Below are positions 54,786 through 63,772 of a DNA stretch of 64,000 bases, in pieces (position 1 is the stretch's first letter; each line of letters starts with the position of its first letter). Made by a program: the position numbers and the translations under genes. The notes below the pieces were generated by a model. The model saw only the letters and a list, made by a program, of their open reading frames with translations, ran no database searches and was not told the DNA's origin. The DNA is from Sphingobacteriales bacterium (GTDB taxonomy: Bacteria > Bacteroidota > Bacteroidia > Chitinophagales > JADIYW01): the NCBI GenBank assembly GCA_016699615.1, contig CP064984.1, positions 1,426,001 to 1,490,000 on the forward strand, given 5' to 3'.

Positions 54786-55661
54786 TTATGTAATAGATTT
54801 TATAAAATCTATTACTGCATTTGCCCATATTTCTGGCTTTTCTAACATTGGATAATGGCCACATTCATCAATTTTTGTATATGTTGAGTTTGGTGTGGCA
54901 TCGTGCAAAGTTTCTGCAATAGCTTTTACAGCAATTGGGTCTTGTTGTGCCCACAAAAAATGAACAGGGAAATCTACTTCTTTAAAAATTGGAATCCATC
55001 TGTTCCAAAATTTCTTTCTTTCATTATTGTATGTTGATACACGATGCAAAACTTCAGTACAAGAATCATGCATCAAAAAATCATATAATAACTCAATTTC
55101 TTGTTGCTTAAATTTGTTTTTATCAAACCAAATAGCACGCATATTTTTTACATACATGCTTTTATTCATCATAGCTGCAATATATTTTCCAACTATTTCA
55201 TGCTTTAATAATTTTTGTATAATTCGTAGTTTTGCCAATTGTATATTCATACTTCCATTGCAAAATGTAAAAGATTGAATCTTTAGCTGGTTGTAGCCTT
55301 GTAATTTTCTTACCATGATTTCATTAGCTACAGTAGTGCTATAATCATGTGCAACAATGTGTATGTTTTTTAATTCTAAATGATTCCATAATGCCAATGC
55401 AATATCAGCTTGTTCCATTAATGAATAAGCATAATTTTTTGGCTTTTCGGACAGTCCAAAACCAAGATGGTCGTGAAGCACAATATTAAATTTATTTTCA
55501 AAAAATGGCAGAACATGAACAAAATCATAACTACACGATGGATAGCCATGCATGATACATATAGTTGGTGCTTGTTCATCAACTATATGCTGAATATAAA
55601 AGACATTAAAGTGATTAATCTTAATGTTTTTTCCTTTTGCTCTCCATTCTTCTATTTGCAT
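54786..55661 (-). CDS. Alpha/beta hydrolase, haloalkane dehalogenase-like
   Basis: 291 residues. HGYPSCSYDF forms the oxyanion region. The nucleophile position reads IVAHDYSTTVANEI, with Asp rather than Ser, as in dehalogenases and epoxide hydrolases. A second acid lies in LWAQQDPIAV and the catalytic His is in IDECGHYPMLEKPE. The natural substrate is unknown. It ends before the glnA terminator on the same strand. Confidence 0.85.
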   Translation of the reverse strand: MQIEEWRAKGKNIKINHFNVFYIQHIVDEQAPTICIMHGYPSCSYDFVHVLPFFENKFNIVLHDHLGFGLSEKPKNYAYSLMEQADIALALWNHLELKNIHIVAHDYSTTVANEIMVRKLQGYNQLKIQSFTFCNGSMNIQLAKLRIIQKLLKHEIVGKYIAAMMNKSMYVKNMRAIWFDKNKFKQQEIELLYDFLMHDSCTEVLHRVSTYNNERKKFWNRWIPIFKEVDFPVHFLWAQQDPIAVKAIAETLHDATPNSTYTKIDECGHYPMLEKPEIWANAVIDFIKSIT

Positions 55662-55673
55662 TAGAATAAAAAT

Positions 55674-55702
55674 AAAAAAAAGCTGCCAATAAATTGACAG
55701 CT
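55674..55702 (-). terminator. Terminator of glnA
   Basis: Minus-strand stem AGCTGTCAAT with ATTGGCAGCT (one G-T pair), followed by a T-run (A-run 55674-55680 on the plus strand). Located 26 bases beyond the glnA stop. Confidence 0.75.
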
Positions 55703-55727
55703 TAGATAAATAAGATTAGTACTTTTA

Positions 55728-56753
55728 TTAAACTTTGGCAGTTTTTACTGTTTTGATAATTCTTGCAGCAACTTTATATGGATCTGCAGCAGAATTAGGT
55801 CTTCTGTCTTCTAACCAGCCTTTCCAGCCTTTCTCTACTGTTCCAATTGGAATGCGAATAGAAGCACCTCTGTCTGAAACACCAAAACTAAATTGGTCTA
55901 TAGATTGAGTTTCGTGTTTTCCTGTTAATCTCATATCATTATCTGCACCATAAACTTCAATATGTTCTTTTACATAAGGTGCAAATGCATTACAGATTGT
56001 TTCATAAGTTTCTTTGCTGCCACAAGTTCTCAATGTTTCGTTAGAGAAGTTAGCATGCATACCTGAACCATTCCAGTCTGCATCAGTACCCAATGGTTTG
56101 CAGTGCCAGTTGATTGAATAATCATATTGTTCTGCTGTTCTTTCTAATAAGTAACGAGCAATCCATACTTGGTCACCAGCTTGTTTTGCACCTTTTGCAA
56201 ATACTTGGAATTCCCATTGTCCTATTGCAACTTCTGCATTGATACCTTCAATGTTTAAGCCTGCATCTATACAATAGTCTAAATGTTCTTCTACGATATC
56301 TCTACCTACAGCTTTTCCTGCACCTACAGAACAATAGTATATTCCTTGTGGTTCTGGCGTTCCAGTTGGTGTATATTCGCCCCAGCCAATTGGTTTGTTT
56401 GTTTTAGGATTCCAAATAAAATATTCTTGCTCAAAGCCAAACCAAAAATCATTATCATCATCTTCGATAGTTGCTCTTCCGTTGGTTGCGTGTGCTGTTC
56501 CATCCGGATTTAATACTTCGCACATTACTAAGTATGCGTTTCTTCTTGCAGGATCTGGACAGATAAATACTGGTTTTAATAAACAGTCTGAAGAACCACC
56601 AGGTGCTTGCTCTGTTGAAGAGCCATCAAAACACCAAACTGGACAATCTTCTAATTTTCCAGTAAAATCTCTTTCGACTCTAGTTTTACTTCTTAGGCTT
56701 TGAGTTGGTTTGTAGCCGTCTAACCAGATGTACTCTAATTTGAATGCTGTCAT
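55728..56753 (-). CDS. glnA: Glutamine synthetase, type II
   Basis: Makes glutamine from glutamate, ammonia and ATP. At 341 residues, with the short eukaryote-like layout, it belongs to type II, not the 450-residue bacterial type I. Motifs: EYIWLDGYKPTQSLRSKTR, WCFDGSSTEQAPGGSSDC, FGFEQEYF, INAEVAIGQWEFQV and GSGMHANFSNET, giving the ATP and metal-binding Glu residues. A TAnnTTTG box lies 48 bases upstream, and a clear terminator follows. Confidence 0.97.
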   Translation of the reverse strand: MTAFKLEYIWLDGYKPTQSLRSKTRVERDFTGKLEDCPVWCFDGSSTEQAPGGSSDCLLKPVFICPDPARRNAYLVMCEVLNPDGTAHATNGRATIEDDDNDFWFGFEQEYFIWNPKTNKPIGWGEYTPTGTPEPQGIYYCSVGAGKAVGRDIVEEHLDYCIDAGLNIEGINAEVAIGQWEFQVFAKGAKQAGDQVWIARYLLERTAEQYDYSINWHCKPLGTDADWNGSGMHANFSNETLRTCGSKETYETICNAFAPYVKEHIEVYGADNDMRLTGKHETQSIDQFSFGVSDRGASIRIPIGTVEKGWKGWLEDRRPNSAADPYKVAARIIKTVKTAKV

Positions 56754-56800
56754 ATTTTATTTTTTTTAAATGTGAATAATATTTACAATATTTATTAAAA

Positions 56801-56808
56801 CAAAGATA
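56801..56808 (-). promoter_or_regulatory. TAnnTTTG promoter box of glnA
   Basis: TATCTTTG on the minus strand, 48 bases before the glnA ATG. The rest of the 306-base divergent region (56754-57059) holds only A/T-rich sequence without a clear operator. Confidence 0.5.
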
Positions 56809-57059
56809 AATACTATCATATTTATAAAAAATAGTTCAACTTTAAGATATAATTAAGTTTGTTTTTTTACATTTTGGTGTAAAATTATTGACTTTTTTAT
56901 TAAAATATTCTAATTTGTTGTTTGTATATGATAATGTGTATTGTTTTTCTTTAATTCAGTTTCTTAGATTTGGTAATTATTGTGCTTGTTCTAAGATTCT
57001 GATAAATAAATTATTGTATGATAGAAAAAATAGTTACATTAGTATAAAATTTAATATCT

Positions 57060-57323
57060 ATGATAATCGTTGTAAATCACAGCATTAATAACCCAGAAAA
57101 ATTTTGGGCATCTGCGCAAGCAAGTCTTCCACAATTGCCCGAAGGTGGCGTGAAAAGAGTAATACAAGTATTACCCAATAATGACATGACTATATCAACT
57201 TGTTTGTGGGAAGCTGATAGTATTGAATTGCTAGACGCTTACTTGAGAGAAAAAGTATTAGATTGGAGCTCAGAAACATATTTTGAGCTTAAAACTGATG
57301 CTGCAATGGGTGTTAGCTTGTAG
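57060..57323 (+). CDS. Small hypothetical protein, possible dimeric alpha+beta barrel
   Basis: 87 residues: MIIVVNHSINNPEKFWASAQ, then PEGGVKRVIQVLPNNDM, STCLWEADSIELLDAYL and a hydrophobic end. The layout of strand, helix, two strands and helix fits a ferredoxin-like fold, as in small dimeric barrel proteins. No named family recognised. It stands alone and converges with mfd. Confidence 0.6.
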   Translation: MIIVVNHSINNPEKFWASAQASLPQLPEGGVKRVIQVLPNNDMTISTCLWEADSIELLDAYLREKVLDWSSETYFELKTDAAMGVSL

Positions 57324-57368
57324 TTGGTTATTTTAATCAATGATATACATAGAACATTTGCTATGTAC

Positions 57369-60300
57369 TCAAATGTTTTGTACCGTGTTTTGAACAATGT
57401 CTTCTAGTAGTTTTTCTGCTTGGTGCATTGTATTTATGTTCTCATACACCAATATAAGTATACTGCCATTTTGTTTGAGTGTGCATTTGCGTTTGCCATT
57501 TTGAATGTATTGCATAATTTTGCCAAAGCTTTCGCCTTCGTAAAATGCAGATTTTTCATTACTAATGAAATAGCATCTTAGCTTGCCTCCTTTTAAGATT
57601 ATTTTTTCAAAACCTAATTTTTTAGCCAACCATCGCAATCTTAAACCATCAAATAATTCATTTACTTCTTTAGGTATTTTTCCAAATCTATCTTGCAATT
57701 CTTGTGTAAATGTTTTTAGTTCGTGTTCATCTTTTAATTCATCTAACTGTGCGTAGATACGTAGTCTTTCTTCAGTATTTTGAATGTATTCGTTTGGAAT
57801 CAACATTTCTAAATCTGTGTCTATGCTACAATCGCGAACAAACTCGGTTTGTTGCTCTATTTGTTCTTTAAAAACTTCTTTAAATTCTGTGTGTTTTAAT
57901 TCATTAATTGCTTCATCTAGTATTTTATGATACATCTCAAAACCAATGTCTGTAATAAATCCACTTTGCTCTCCGCCCAATAAATTTCCTGCACCACGAA
58001 TATCCATGTCTCTTAATGCAATTTGAAAACCAGAACCTAAATCAGAAAATTCTTCCAATGTTTGTAATCTCTTTTTTGCTTCTGGTGTTAAGGTAGATTT
58101 TGGCGCAGAAAGTAAGTAACAAAAAGCTTTTTTATTTCCACGTCCTACTCTTCCACGTAGTTGGTGCAAATCACTCAGTCCAAAATGGTGTGCATTGTTG
58201 ATGATGATGGTATTAGCATTTGGAATATCTAATCCAGATTCTACAATATTGGTACTTAAGAGCACATCAAAATCACCATTGATAAACTCAAGCATAATAT
58301 CTTCTAGTTGGTCGCCTTCCAATTGTCCGTGTGCTGATTTTATATTTATATTTGGTAGTAATCTGCGTAATAAGATTTCCATTTCATGCAGATCTTTTAC
58401 TCTATTGTGTACAAAGAAAACTTGTCCGCCTCTAAAAACTTCGTATTCTATGGCTTCTTTGATAAACTCAACATTGAATGTATGAACTTCTGTTGTAATA
58501 GGAATTCTATTTGGTGGTGGCGTCATTATGTTTGACAAATCTCGAGCGCCCATCAAAGAAAATTTTAGTGTACGTGGTATTGGTGTTGCTGTAAGTGTGA
58601 GTGTATCTATGTTGCTAGAAAGTTGTCTAAGTTTTTCTTTGGCAGACACGCCAAATTTTTGTTCTTCATCTATAATTAATAATCCTAATTCTTTGAAGTT
58701 TATTTTTTTATTGAGTAATGCATGTGTGCCAATTAAGATATCTACTTTGCCTTCTTCAACATTTTTATAAGTTTGTGTTTTTTCTTTTTGTGTTTTAAAG
58801 CGATTAATAAAATCAACCGTTACTGGAAAATCTTCTAATCGTTTTGAAAATGTTTTATAATGTTGCCATGCTAAAATTGTAGTAGGTACCAAAATAGCTA
58901 CTTGCTTGTTGTCGCACACAGCTTTGAATGCTGCACGAACTGCTATCTCAGTTTTCCCAAAACCAACATCACCACATATTAGTCTATCCATTGGATGTGG
59001 TTTTTCCATGTCTTGTTTTATATCTAATGTAGCTTTTAGTTGGTCTGGCGTATCTTCATAAATAAAACTTGCTTCCAATTCATCTTGTAAGTAAGTGTCT
59101 GGTTTATATGCAAATCCTTCTTGTACCTTTCTTTTAGCATACAATGCTATTAATTCTTTTGCAATGTCTTTTACTTTCGCTTTGGTCTTTTGTTTTATGG
59201 TGTTCCACACATTAGTACCTAGCTTGTGTATTTTTGGTATTGCACCTTCTTTGCCTGTATATTTGGTTATTTTATGTAATGAGTTGATATTGACATACAA
59301 CAAGTCATTGTCTTTGTATATAATACGAACCATTTCTTGCTCTACACCATTTGTATTGATGATTTGCAAGCCAGAGAATTTTCCAATTCCATGGTCTACG
59401 TGTACTACATAATCACCTGGATTCAAATCTTTCAACTGTCTAATATTGATAGCTTTATTTTTTGAGTAGCCTTGTTTTGTTTTGTATTTATGGTATCGTT
59501 CAAAAATTTGGTGATCTGTATAGCAAACAATTTTTAGTGCTCTATCTACAAATCCATTGCTGAGTGAAATATTAATTGGATTAAAATGTATGGTTGCATT
59601 TTTATCATTAAAAATATGCTCAAAACGTTCTAACTGTTTGGCATTGTCTGCAAAAATATAGTTCTGAATAGATTCTTCTTGGTTGAGTTGTAGATCTTTG
59701 ATTAATAAATCAAAATTTCTATTGAATGATGGTTGTGGTAGTTGGTTGTAATCTATTGTGTGCCATTCGTTGTTGCTCTTATTAAGAAAGTGTTGTTGTT
59801 CTGCATATAAGGCAATAACTTGTTTGCTTTGTATATAATCAAACAAATCATTTGGTTGTATAAAAAGTTGTTGCAGTGTTTTATCTTTGAATAAGTGCTC
59901 CTTTATTTTATTATTTTCTTTAATTTTAAGGTATTCATCTAATACTCTATCAAAATATTTTTGTGTTGCATCAGAAAAATAAGCAGTGTCATTAATCCAA
60001 ACAATTGTATTTTCTGGTAGGTATTCAAAGATACTTGCATGTTGTTCTTCAACAAAATGTGTTTGTACATTAGGAATAATCGTAAGTTCTGAAATCTTTC
60101 TAATAGAAATCTGAGTCTCAACATCAAAAATACGCATACTTTCTACTTCATCATCAAAGAGCTCTATTCTATATGGTTGTTCGTTGCCAAAAGAAAATAC
60201 ATCTATAATGCCACCACGAATAGAAAACTCTCCTGGTTCGTATACAAAATCTGTACGCTCGAAACCGTATTCTAGCAATACATCTAAAATAAAATCTACA

Positions 60301-60755
60301 TTTACTTTTTCACCAACTTTAATAAATAAAGTATTTTCTTGTAGTTTTTTAGCATGTACAATTTTTTCTAAAATTGCTTCTGGGTAGGTAATTATTATTT
60401 CACCTTGATTCTTATGTAATAATAATGCATTGAGCGTTTGAGCACGTAGTAAAATATTGTTGTTGTGTAATTCTTCAAAAGAATTTATTTTTTTATAAGA
60501 TGAAGGAAGAAATAAAATCTGCTTTTTATCTAAAATTTGTTGTATATCATTTTGTAGATACAATGCATCTTCATTGGTATTAGCAATAAAAACATGTGTA
60601 AAATCTTTCTTTTGGAACAAAGCACTTATAACGAAAGCTGGCGCCGAGCCAATACATCGTTTCAACAAAATAGGTTTTTGTCCAGTTATATTTTCTATGA
60701 TATCAGCCGTTCGTTCATCATCTCGATACAGCTGCAGAAGTGTCTGCAAATTCAT
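57369..60755 (-). CDS. mfd: Transcription-repair coupling factor
   Basis: 1128-residue ATP-dependent translocase that removes stalled RNA polymerase and recruits UvrA. Residues about 1-330 resemble UvrB. The RNA-polymerase-interaction domain (about 420-520) has DLNPGDYVVHVDHGIGKFSG. The helicase motifs are CGDVGFGKTEIAVRAAF (Walker A), LLIIDEEQKFGV and TLTATPIPRTLKFSL, then VGRGNKKAFCYLL. The C-terminal D7 domain ends about residue 1110. Intact and of normal length. The 225 bases upstream (60756-60979) hold no gene that I can support. Confidence 0.97.
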   Translation of the reverse strand: MNLQTLLQLYRDDERTADIIENITGQKPILLKRCIGSAPAFVISALFQKKDFTHVFIANTNEDALYLQNDIQQILDKKQILFLPSSYKKINSFEELHNNNILLRAQTLNALLLHKNQGEIIITYPEAILEKIVHAKKLQENTLFIKVGEKVNVDFILDVLLEYGFERTDFVYEPGEFSIRGGIIDVFSFGNEQPYRIELFDDEVESMRIFDVETQISIRKISELTIIPNVQTHFVEEQHASIFEYLPENTIVWINDTAYFSDATQKYFDRVLDEYLKIKENNKIKEHLFKDKTLQQLFIQPNDLFDYIQSKQVIALYAEQQHFLNKSNNEWHTIDYNQLPQPSFNRNFDLLIKDLQLNQEESIQNYIFADNAKQLERFEHIFNDKNATIHFNPINISLSNGFVDRALKIVCYTDHQIFERYHKYKTKQGYSKNKAINIRQLKDLNPGDYVVHVDHGIGKFSGLQIINTNGVEQEMVRIIYKDNDLLYVNINSLHKITKYTGKEGAIPKIHKLGTNVWNTIKQKTKAKVKDIAKELIALYAKRKVQEGFAYKPDTYLQDELEASFIYEDTPDQLKATLDIKQDMEKPHPMDRLICGDVGFGKTEIAVRAAFKAVCDNKQVAILVPTTILAWQHYKTFSKRLEDFPVTVDFINRFKTQKEKTQTYKNVEEGKVDILIGTHALLNKKINFKELGLLIIDEEQKFGVSAKEKLRQLSSNIDTLTLTATPIPRTLKFSLMGARDLSNIMTPPPNRIPITTEVHTFNVEFIKEAIEYEVFRGGQVFFVHNRVKDLHEMEILLRRLLPNINIKSAHGQLEGDQLEDIMLEFINGDFDVLLSTNIVESGLDIPNANTIIINNAHHFGLSDLHQLRGRVGRGNKKAFCYLLSAPKSTLTPEAKKRLQTLEEFSDLGSGFQIALRDMDIRGAGNLLGGEQSGFITDIGFEMYHKILDEAINELKHTEFKEVFKEQIEQQTEFVRDCSIDTDLEMLIPNEYIQNTEERLRIYAQLDELKDEHELKTFTQELQDRFGKIPKEVNELFDGLRLRWLAKKLGFEKIILKGGKLRCYFISNEKSAFYEGESFGKIMQYIQNGKRKCTLKQNGSILILVYENINTMHQAEKLLEDIVQNTVQNI

Positions 60756-60979
60756 GCACTGCGAAGATAATAATTATCATCTTTACTAAAGAAACTAAAT
60801 AAGACAGTTACAATTTTTTAATTTCTCTGTCATTTTGTCCTTATTTAACAATAGTTTAGTTAATTGTACTATTGGCATTTATTTTGTATATTTGATAGTA
60901 AAAATTAAAACATGTCAGGATTATATTTATAGTAACTATATATCAAATTACACAAAACATTTAAAAAATATCTTTTCGT

Positions 60980-61425
60980 CTATTTTTCAAGTTGAGTAAT
61001 TTGATTATATTCTTCTATTTCTTTGTTATTAATATATAGTTGTGCAATGTATTGCTCATTAAATTTCTGTATATTTATTTAATTTTACTTGCAGATTATA
61101 AATTGTACCTACCGTGTCAATATATTTATCTTTTGGCTCAATAAAATATAAATTATCAGTTGCTAATGCTCCTGAAATAATATATAATTCTTTTATGTGT
61201 TTTCTGATAAGTTTTTAGATAGATTTTTTTTAGGTAAGTGTTGTAAATACTTTTAATATGAAATGATAATCACCATACATAAATTCAAATGTATTAAATG
61301 TTCTTTTTATAGTATTTAATTCTTTTCTATAACCAAATTGATTAAATTCAGTTTTTGTAAAACCTTTTTCAAAAGAATCTAATAATTTATTAATTTCATT
61401 TTTTTATGATTTCAAGTCCATACAT
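60980..61425 (-). pseudogene. Decayed hypothetical gene
   Basis: Minus-strand fragments in changing frames read as one protein: MYGLEIIKK, NEINKLLDSFEKGFTKTEF, then FNQFGYRKELNTIKRTFN and EFMYGDYHFILKVFTT, then LPKKNLSKNLSENT, IKELYIISGALATDNLYF, and KFNEQYIAQLYINNKEIEEY to a stop at 60980. At least four frame changes are needed, the first at an A7 run near 61400-61406. No family recognised. Too many breaks for one read error, so probably decayed. Confidence 0.5.
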
Positions 61426-61488
61426 TTACTCTTTTCTCTAAGGTAAGAATTTACAATATGATTTCTTTTTTTCTTGTATTTTTTTTGT

Positions 61489-61836
61489 TTATACATTATT
61501 TTTAGGTAGTTTTGTATTTAATAATCCAACCAAAATATTATTAAAATTCTTTGAGTTTGGCAGTTTTCTTTTTTTCACTTTTCTTTCAAATTCAGTTACA
61601 TTTTTAGATTTAAGCATTTTTTTAACGATGTTTAAAGTCTTATTATACAAGATTGTATGTTGATTTAATAATTGCAAATTATAAGCAGGAAAACCTTTAT
61701 TAAATATTTTAATAGCACCTTCTGAATCTTTAATTTGACTATAAATATAATCTATAACAATACTTTGCAGATTAGAATTTGGATAAAGCCTATAGGTTTC
61801 TTTTAAAAATGTGTTATATAATTCTTCAATCTCCAT
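61489..61836 (-). CDS. Small hypothetical protein coupled to the IS1595 transposase
   Basis: 115 residues, helical and basic at the C-terminus (KKRKLPNSKNFNNILVG). The ATG begins at the base after the transposase stop, so it is probably translated from the same mRNA. It could be a passenger or accessory gene of the element. No family recognised. Confidence 0.5.
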   Translation of the reverse strand: MEIEELYNTFLKETYRLYPNSNLQSIVIDYIYSQIKDSEGAIKIFNKGFPAYNLQLLNQHTILYNKTLNIVKKMLKSKNVTEFERKVKKRKLPNSKNFNNILVGLLNTKLPKNNV

Positions 61837-62775
61837 TTACTTATTAATTAGTGTTTTGTATGTTAAACGTTTGTTATTAGTTGTCTGTAAAAATATATTA
61901 AAGTTTTCATCTATTGTATTTTCTCTGTGATTGTATCTAAAACTAAATTCGTCTACATATTTTTGTAAGTGTGTTCTACTTGTAAAATGATATATGCCTA
62001 TAATACCTCGTTTAAATAAAGACCAAAAACCCTCAATTGTATTTGTGTAGCAATCTTCTTTAACAAATTCTTTATTACTATGATTAACTATTTTATGCTT
62101 ATAAAATTTATTTAATCCATTATAAGCCCACCATTCATCACTCATTATTGTTGAACCTTGTTCTACATTATTTAGTATCACAGGTTGTATTGTTTTAGCT
62201 TTTGTATCTTCTACAACAAAACATTTAATACATCTATTATCTCTGTTTAAAATACCTAATACGGGTGTTTTATCAATAAATGCTCTACCTTGACTATTAA
62301 CTACTTTTTTATGAGGGTGTCTGTTTTTATTTTTGCCACCAACAAAAGTCTCATCTACTTCAACAGTACCATTAATAAAATTTATGAAATTATTTTGATT
62401 CATTGCATATCGTAATCTATGTAAAACAAACCAACTAGCTTTTTGAGTGATGTCTAAATCTTTTGATAATTGTATTGACGAAATACCTTTTTTATGAGAT
62501 GTAAAAATATAGATTGCCAAGAACCATTGTTGCAAACTGATTTTCGTTCCTTCAAAAATCGTATTTGTTCTAACATTAAAATACTTGTTTGTATTTCTGC
62601 ATTTATAGCGATTGTTTTTACATTTATAAACTGATGAATTGGAGTCAAATGGCGAAACAACTTTGCTATTCCATCTAATTGTTTCTAAGTGTGTAATACA
62701 ATCTTGTTCTGTGGGAAATGTTTTTATTAAATCTACAATACTTTTAAACGATTTTAGCTCTAACATTCTGTTCAT
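61837..62775 (-). CDS. IS1595-family transposase
   Basis: 312 residues. The N-terminal zinc-ribbon region has partly lost its Cys pattern (VYKCKNNRYKCRNTNKYF keeps two). The DDE domain shows VEVDETFVGGKNKNRH, IMSDEWWAYNGL and TNTIEGFWSLFKRGI, the DD(N/E) arrangement typical of IS1595. The frame is intact. Terminal repeats and target duplication could not be identified with certainty; a 14-bp inverted repeat lies just upstream at 62794-62850. Confidence 0.9.
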   Translation of the reverse strand: MNRMLELKSFKSIVDLIKTFPTEQDCITHLETIRWNSKVVSPFDSNSSVYKCKNNRYKCRNTNKYFNVRTNTIFEGTKISLQQWFLAIYIFTSHKKGISSIQLSKDLDITQKASWFVLHRLRYAMNQNNFINFINGTVEVDETFVGGKNKNRHPHKKVVNSQGRAFIDKTPVLGILNRDNRCIKCFVVEDTKAKTIQPVILNNVEQGSTIMSDEWWAYNGLNKFYKHKIVNHSNKEFVKEDCYTNTIEGFWSLFKRGIIGIYHFTSRTHLQKYVDEFSFRYNHRENTIDENFNIFLQTTNNKRLTYKTLINK

Positions 62776-62793
62776 TATCTAATTTATTTCTTT

Positions 62794-62850
62794 AAGTTAA
62801 TTTATATTCTTTAATTAATTATAAATAAAATGTTATATATAAATTAACTT
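62794..62850. repeat. 14-bp perfect inverted repeat upstream of the IS1595 transposase
   Basis: AAGTTAATTTATAT at 62794-62807 pairs with 62837-62850, with 29 bases between. It could be an operator-like dyad or part of the element end. Confidence 0.6.
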
Positions 62851-62855
62851 TTCCG

Positions 62856-62878
62856 TTTATAATCTTTCAGATTATAAA
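62856..62878. repeat. 10-bp perfect hairpin
   Basis: TTTATAATCT (62856-62865) with AGATTATAAA (62869-62878) and a 3-base loop. No T-run follows, so it is not a standard terminator. The sequence CAGATTATAAAT recurs near 61092-61103. Confidence 0.5.
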
Positions 62879-62925
62879 TAGGTATGTTTTGAAAAAATAT
62901 GCAGATATTTGTAAAAAATAATACA

Positions 62926-63139
62926 ATGGCATTAAGTAGAGAAAATAAAGCTGTGTTTTTAGATATGAGTAAAGATTTAATTCTCAACCTAACTGAAAAA
63001 ATTAAATAATAGATTCGGAGATTTGCAAATAGATTCTTCTAAATTAGAGCGAGATAATATACTTGCAGAATGTGATGAAATAATTCAACAATTAAGTAAA
63101 AGAATAGCACAGCATAAGAATAAAAAATCATCTACCTAA
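62926..63139 (+). pseudogene. Small hypothetical gene with one frame break
   Basis: ATG at 62926 reads MALSRENKAVFLDMSKDLI, LNLTEKIK, then a stop near 63007. In the next frame the sequence continues NRFGDLQIDSSKLERDNIL, AECDEIIQQLSKRI to a stop at 63139. Removing one base near AAATTAAATAATAG would give one helical protein of about 70 residues. No family recognised. Confidence 0.4.
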
Positions 63140-63283
63140 AATATCTTTAATCAAATTATTTTTTGATAGTTTAGATTGATGCTGTAATCGCTTTAATATA
63201 ATTTCAACAAAGTCTATTATTGCATTATAAGAATGCCCTTCAAACCTTATCGCAATAAAATCATCTGCTAAATCTTCAAACAT
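63128..63283 (-). CDS. Small hypothetical protein behind an A10 tract
   Basis: 51 residues (MFEDLADDFIAIRFEGHSYN...). The frame is open further upstream through KKLNRKEIK to a run of ten A. An ATG at 63326 (MNYS) is in frame only if the run has nine A, so the natural protein may be 65 residues starting at 63326. No family recognised. It overlaps the 3' end of the plus-strand gene at 62926-63139 by 12 bases. Confidence 0.4.
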   Translation of the reverse strand: MFEDLADDFIAIRFEGHSYNAIIDFVEIILKRLQHQSKLSKNNLIKDILGR

Positions 63284-63316
63284 TTTAATTTCTTTTCTAT
63301 TTAATTTTTTTTTTAG

Positions 63317-63349
63317 AATAATTCATACTTTTAAATAGTATGAATTATT
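63317..63349. repeat. 13-bp perfect hairpin next to an A10/T10 tract
   Basis: AATAATTCATACT (63317-63329) with 63337-63349, 7-base loop, and five T on the plus strand overlapping the end of the stem and running to 63352. It could terminate plus-strand transcription. On the minus strand it contains the ATG at 63326 and would hide that start in a stem. Confidence 0.6.
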
Positions 63350-63364
63350 TTTAAAAACAAACTG

Positions 63365-63763
63365 TTACAAAGGTATTTGTTTATTTTTTACAACATAGTT
63401 ATAGTAGATGTAATTGCCACGAAATCCAAAAATAAACCAATATATAATAAATCCTAAACCGCCTGTAAAAATACCTATACCTAAAGAAACAATAGCTGAT
63501 AACCAAAGCCCTTTTATCAAGCTCCAAAATGAGCCAAAAAAGAATGCTGTCCAATTAAATTTACCTTTATATTGTTCATTAGATTCATGTATTTTTTTAA
63601 ATTCTTCAATATAATAATCAGACAATCCTAAAAATTTATCTTCAATATTACTAGATAAATTTGGTTGATTAGATGTTATATTAGATACTTGCTGATTAAC
63701 ACCACAGCTTGGGCAAAATGTAGAACTATCTACTATTTCTTTACCACAGTTTTTGCAATACAT
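63365..63763 (-). CDS. Zinc-ribbon and DUF2628-like membrane protein
   Basis: 132 residues. The N-terminal zinc ribbon has two CxxC pairs (MYCKNCGKEI and FCPSCG). A linker leads to the membrane part: KFNWTAFFFGSFWSLIKGLW, a second helix and an IFGFRGNYIYYNYVVK end, the pattern of DUF2628. Such proteins are common and of unknown function. ATG at 63763. Confidence 0.85.
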   Translation of the reverse strand: MYCKNCGKEIVDSSTFCPSCGVNQQVSNITSNQPNLSSNIEDKFLGLSDYYIEEFKKIHESNEQYKGKFNWTAFFFGSFWSLIKGLWLSAIVSLGIGIFTGGLGFIIYWFIFGFRGNYIYYNYVVKNKQIPL

Positions 63764-63772
63764 ATTATTTAT

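Noticed and set aside
57330..57360. Terminator between the 87-residue gene and mfd
   Set aside because: A 7-bp TACATAG/CTATGTA stem exists, but no T-run follows on either strand.
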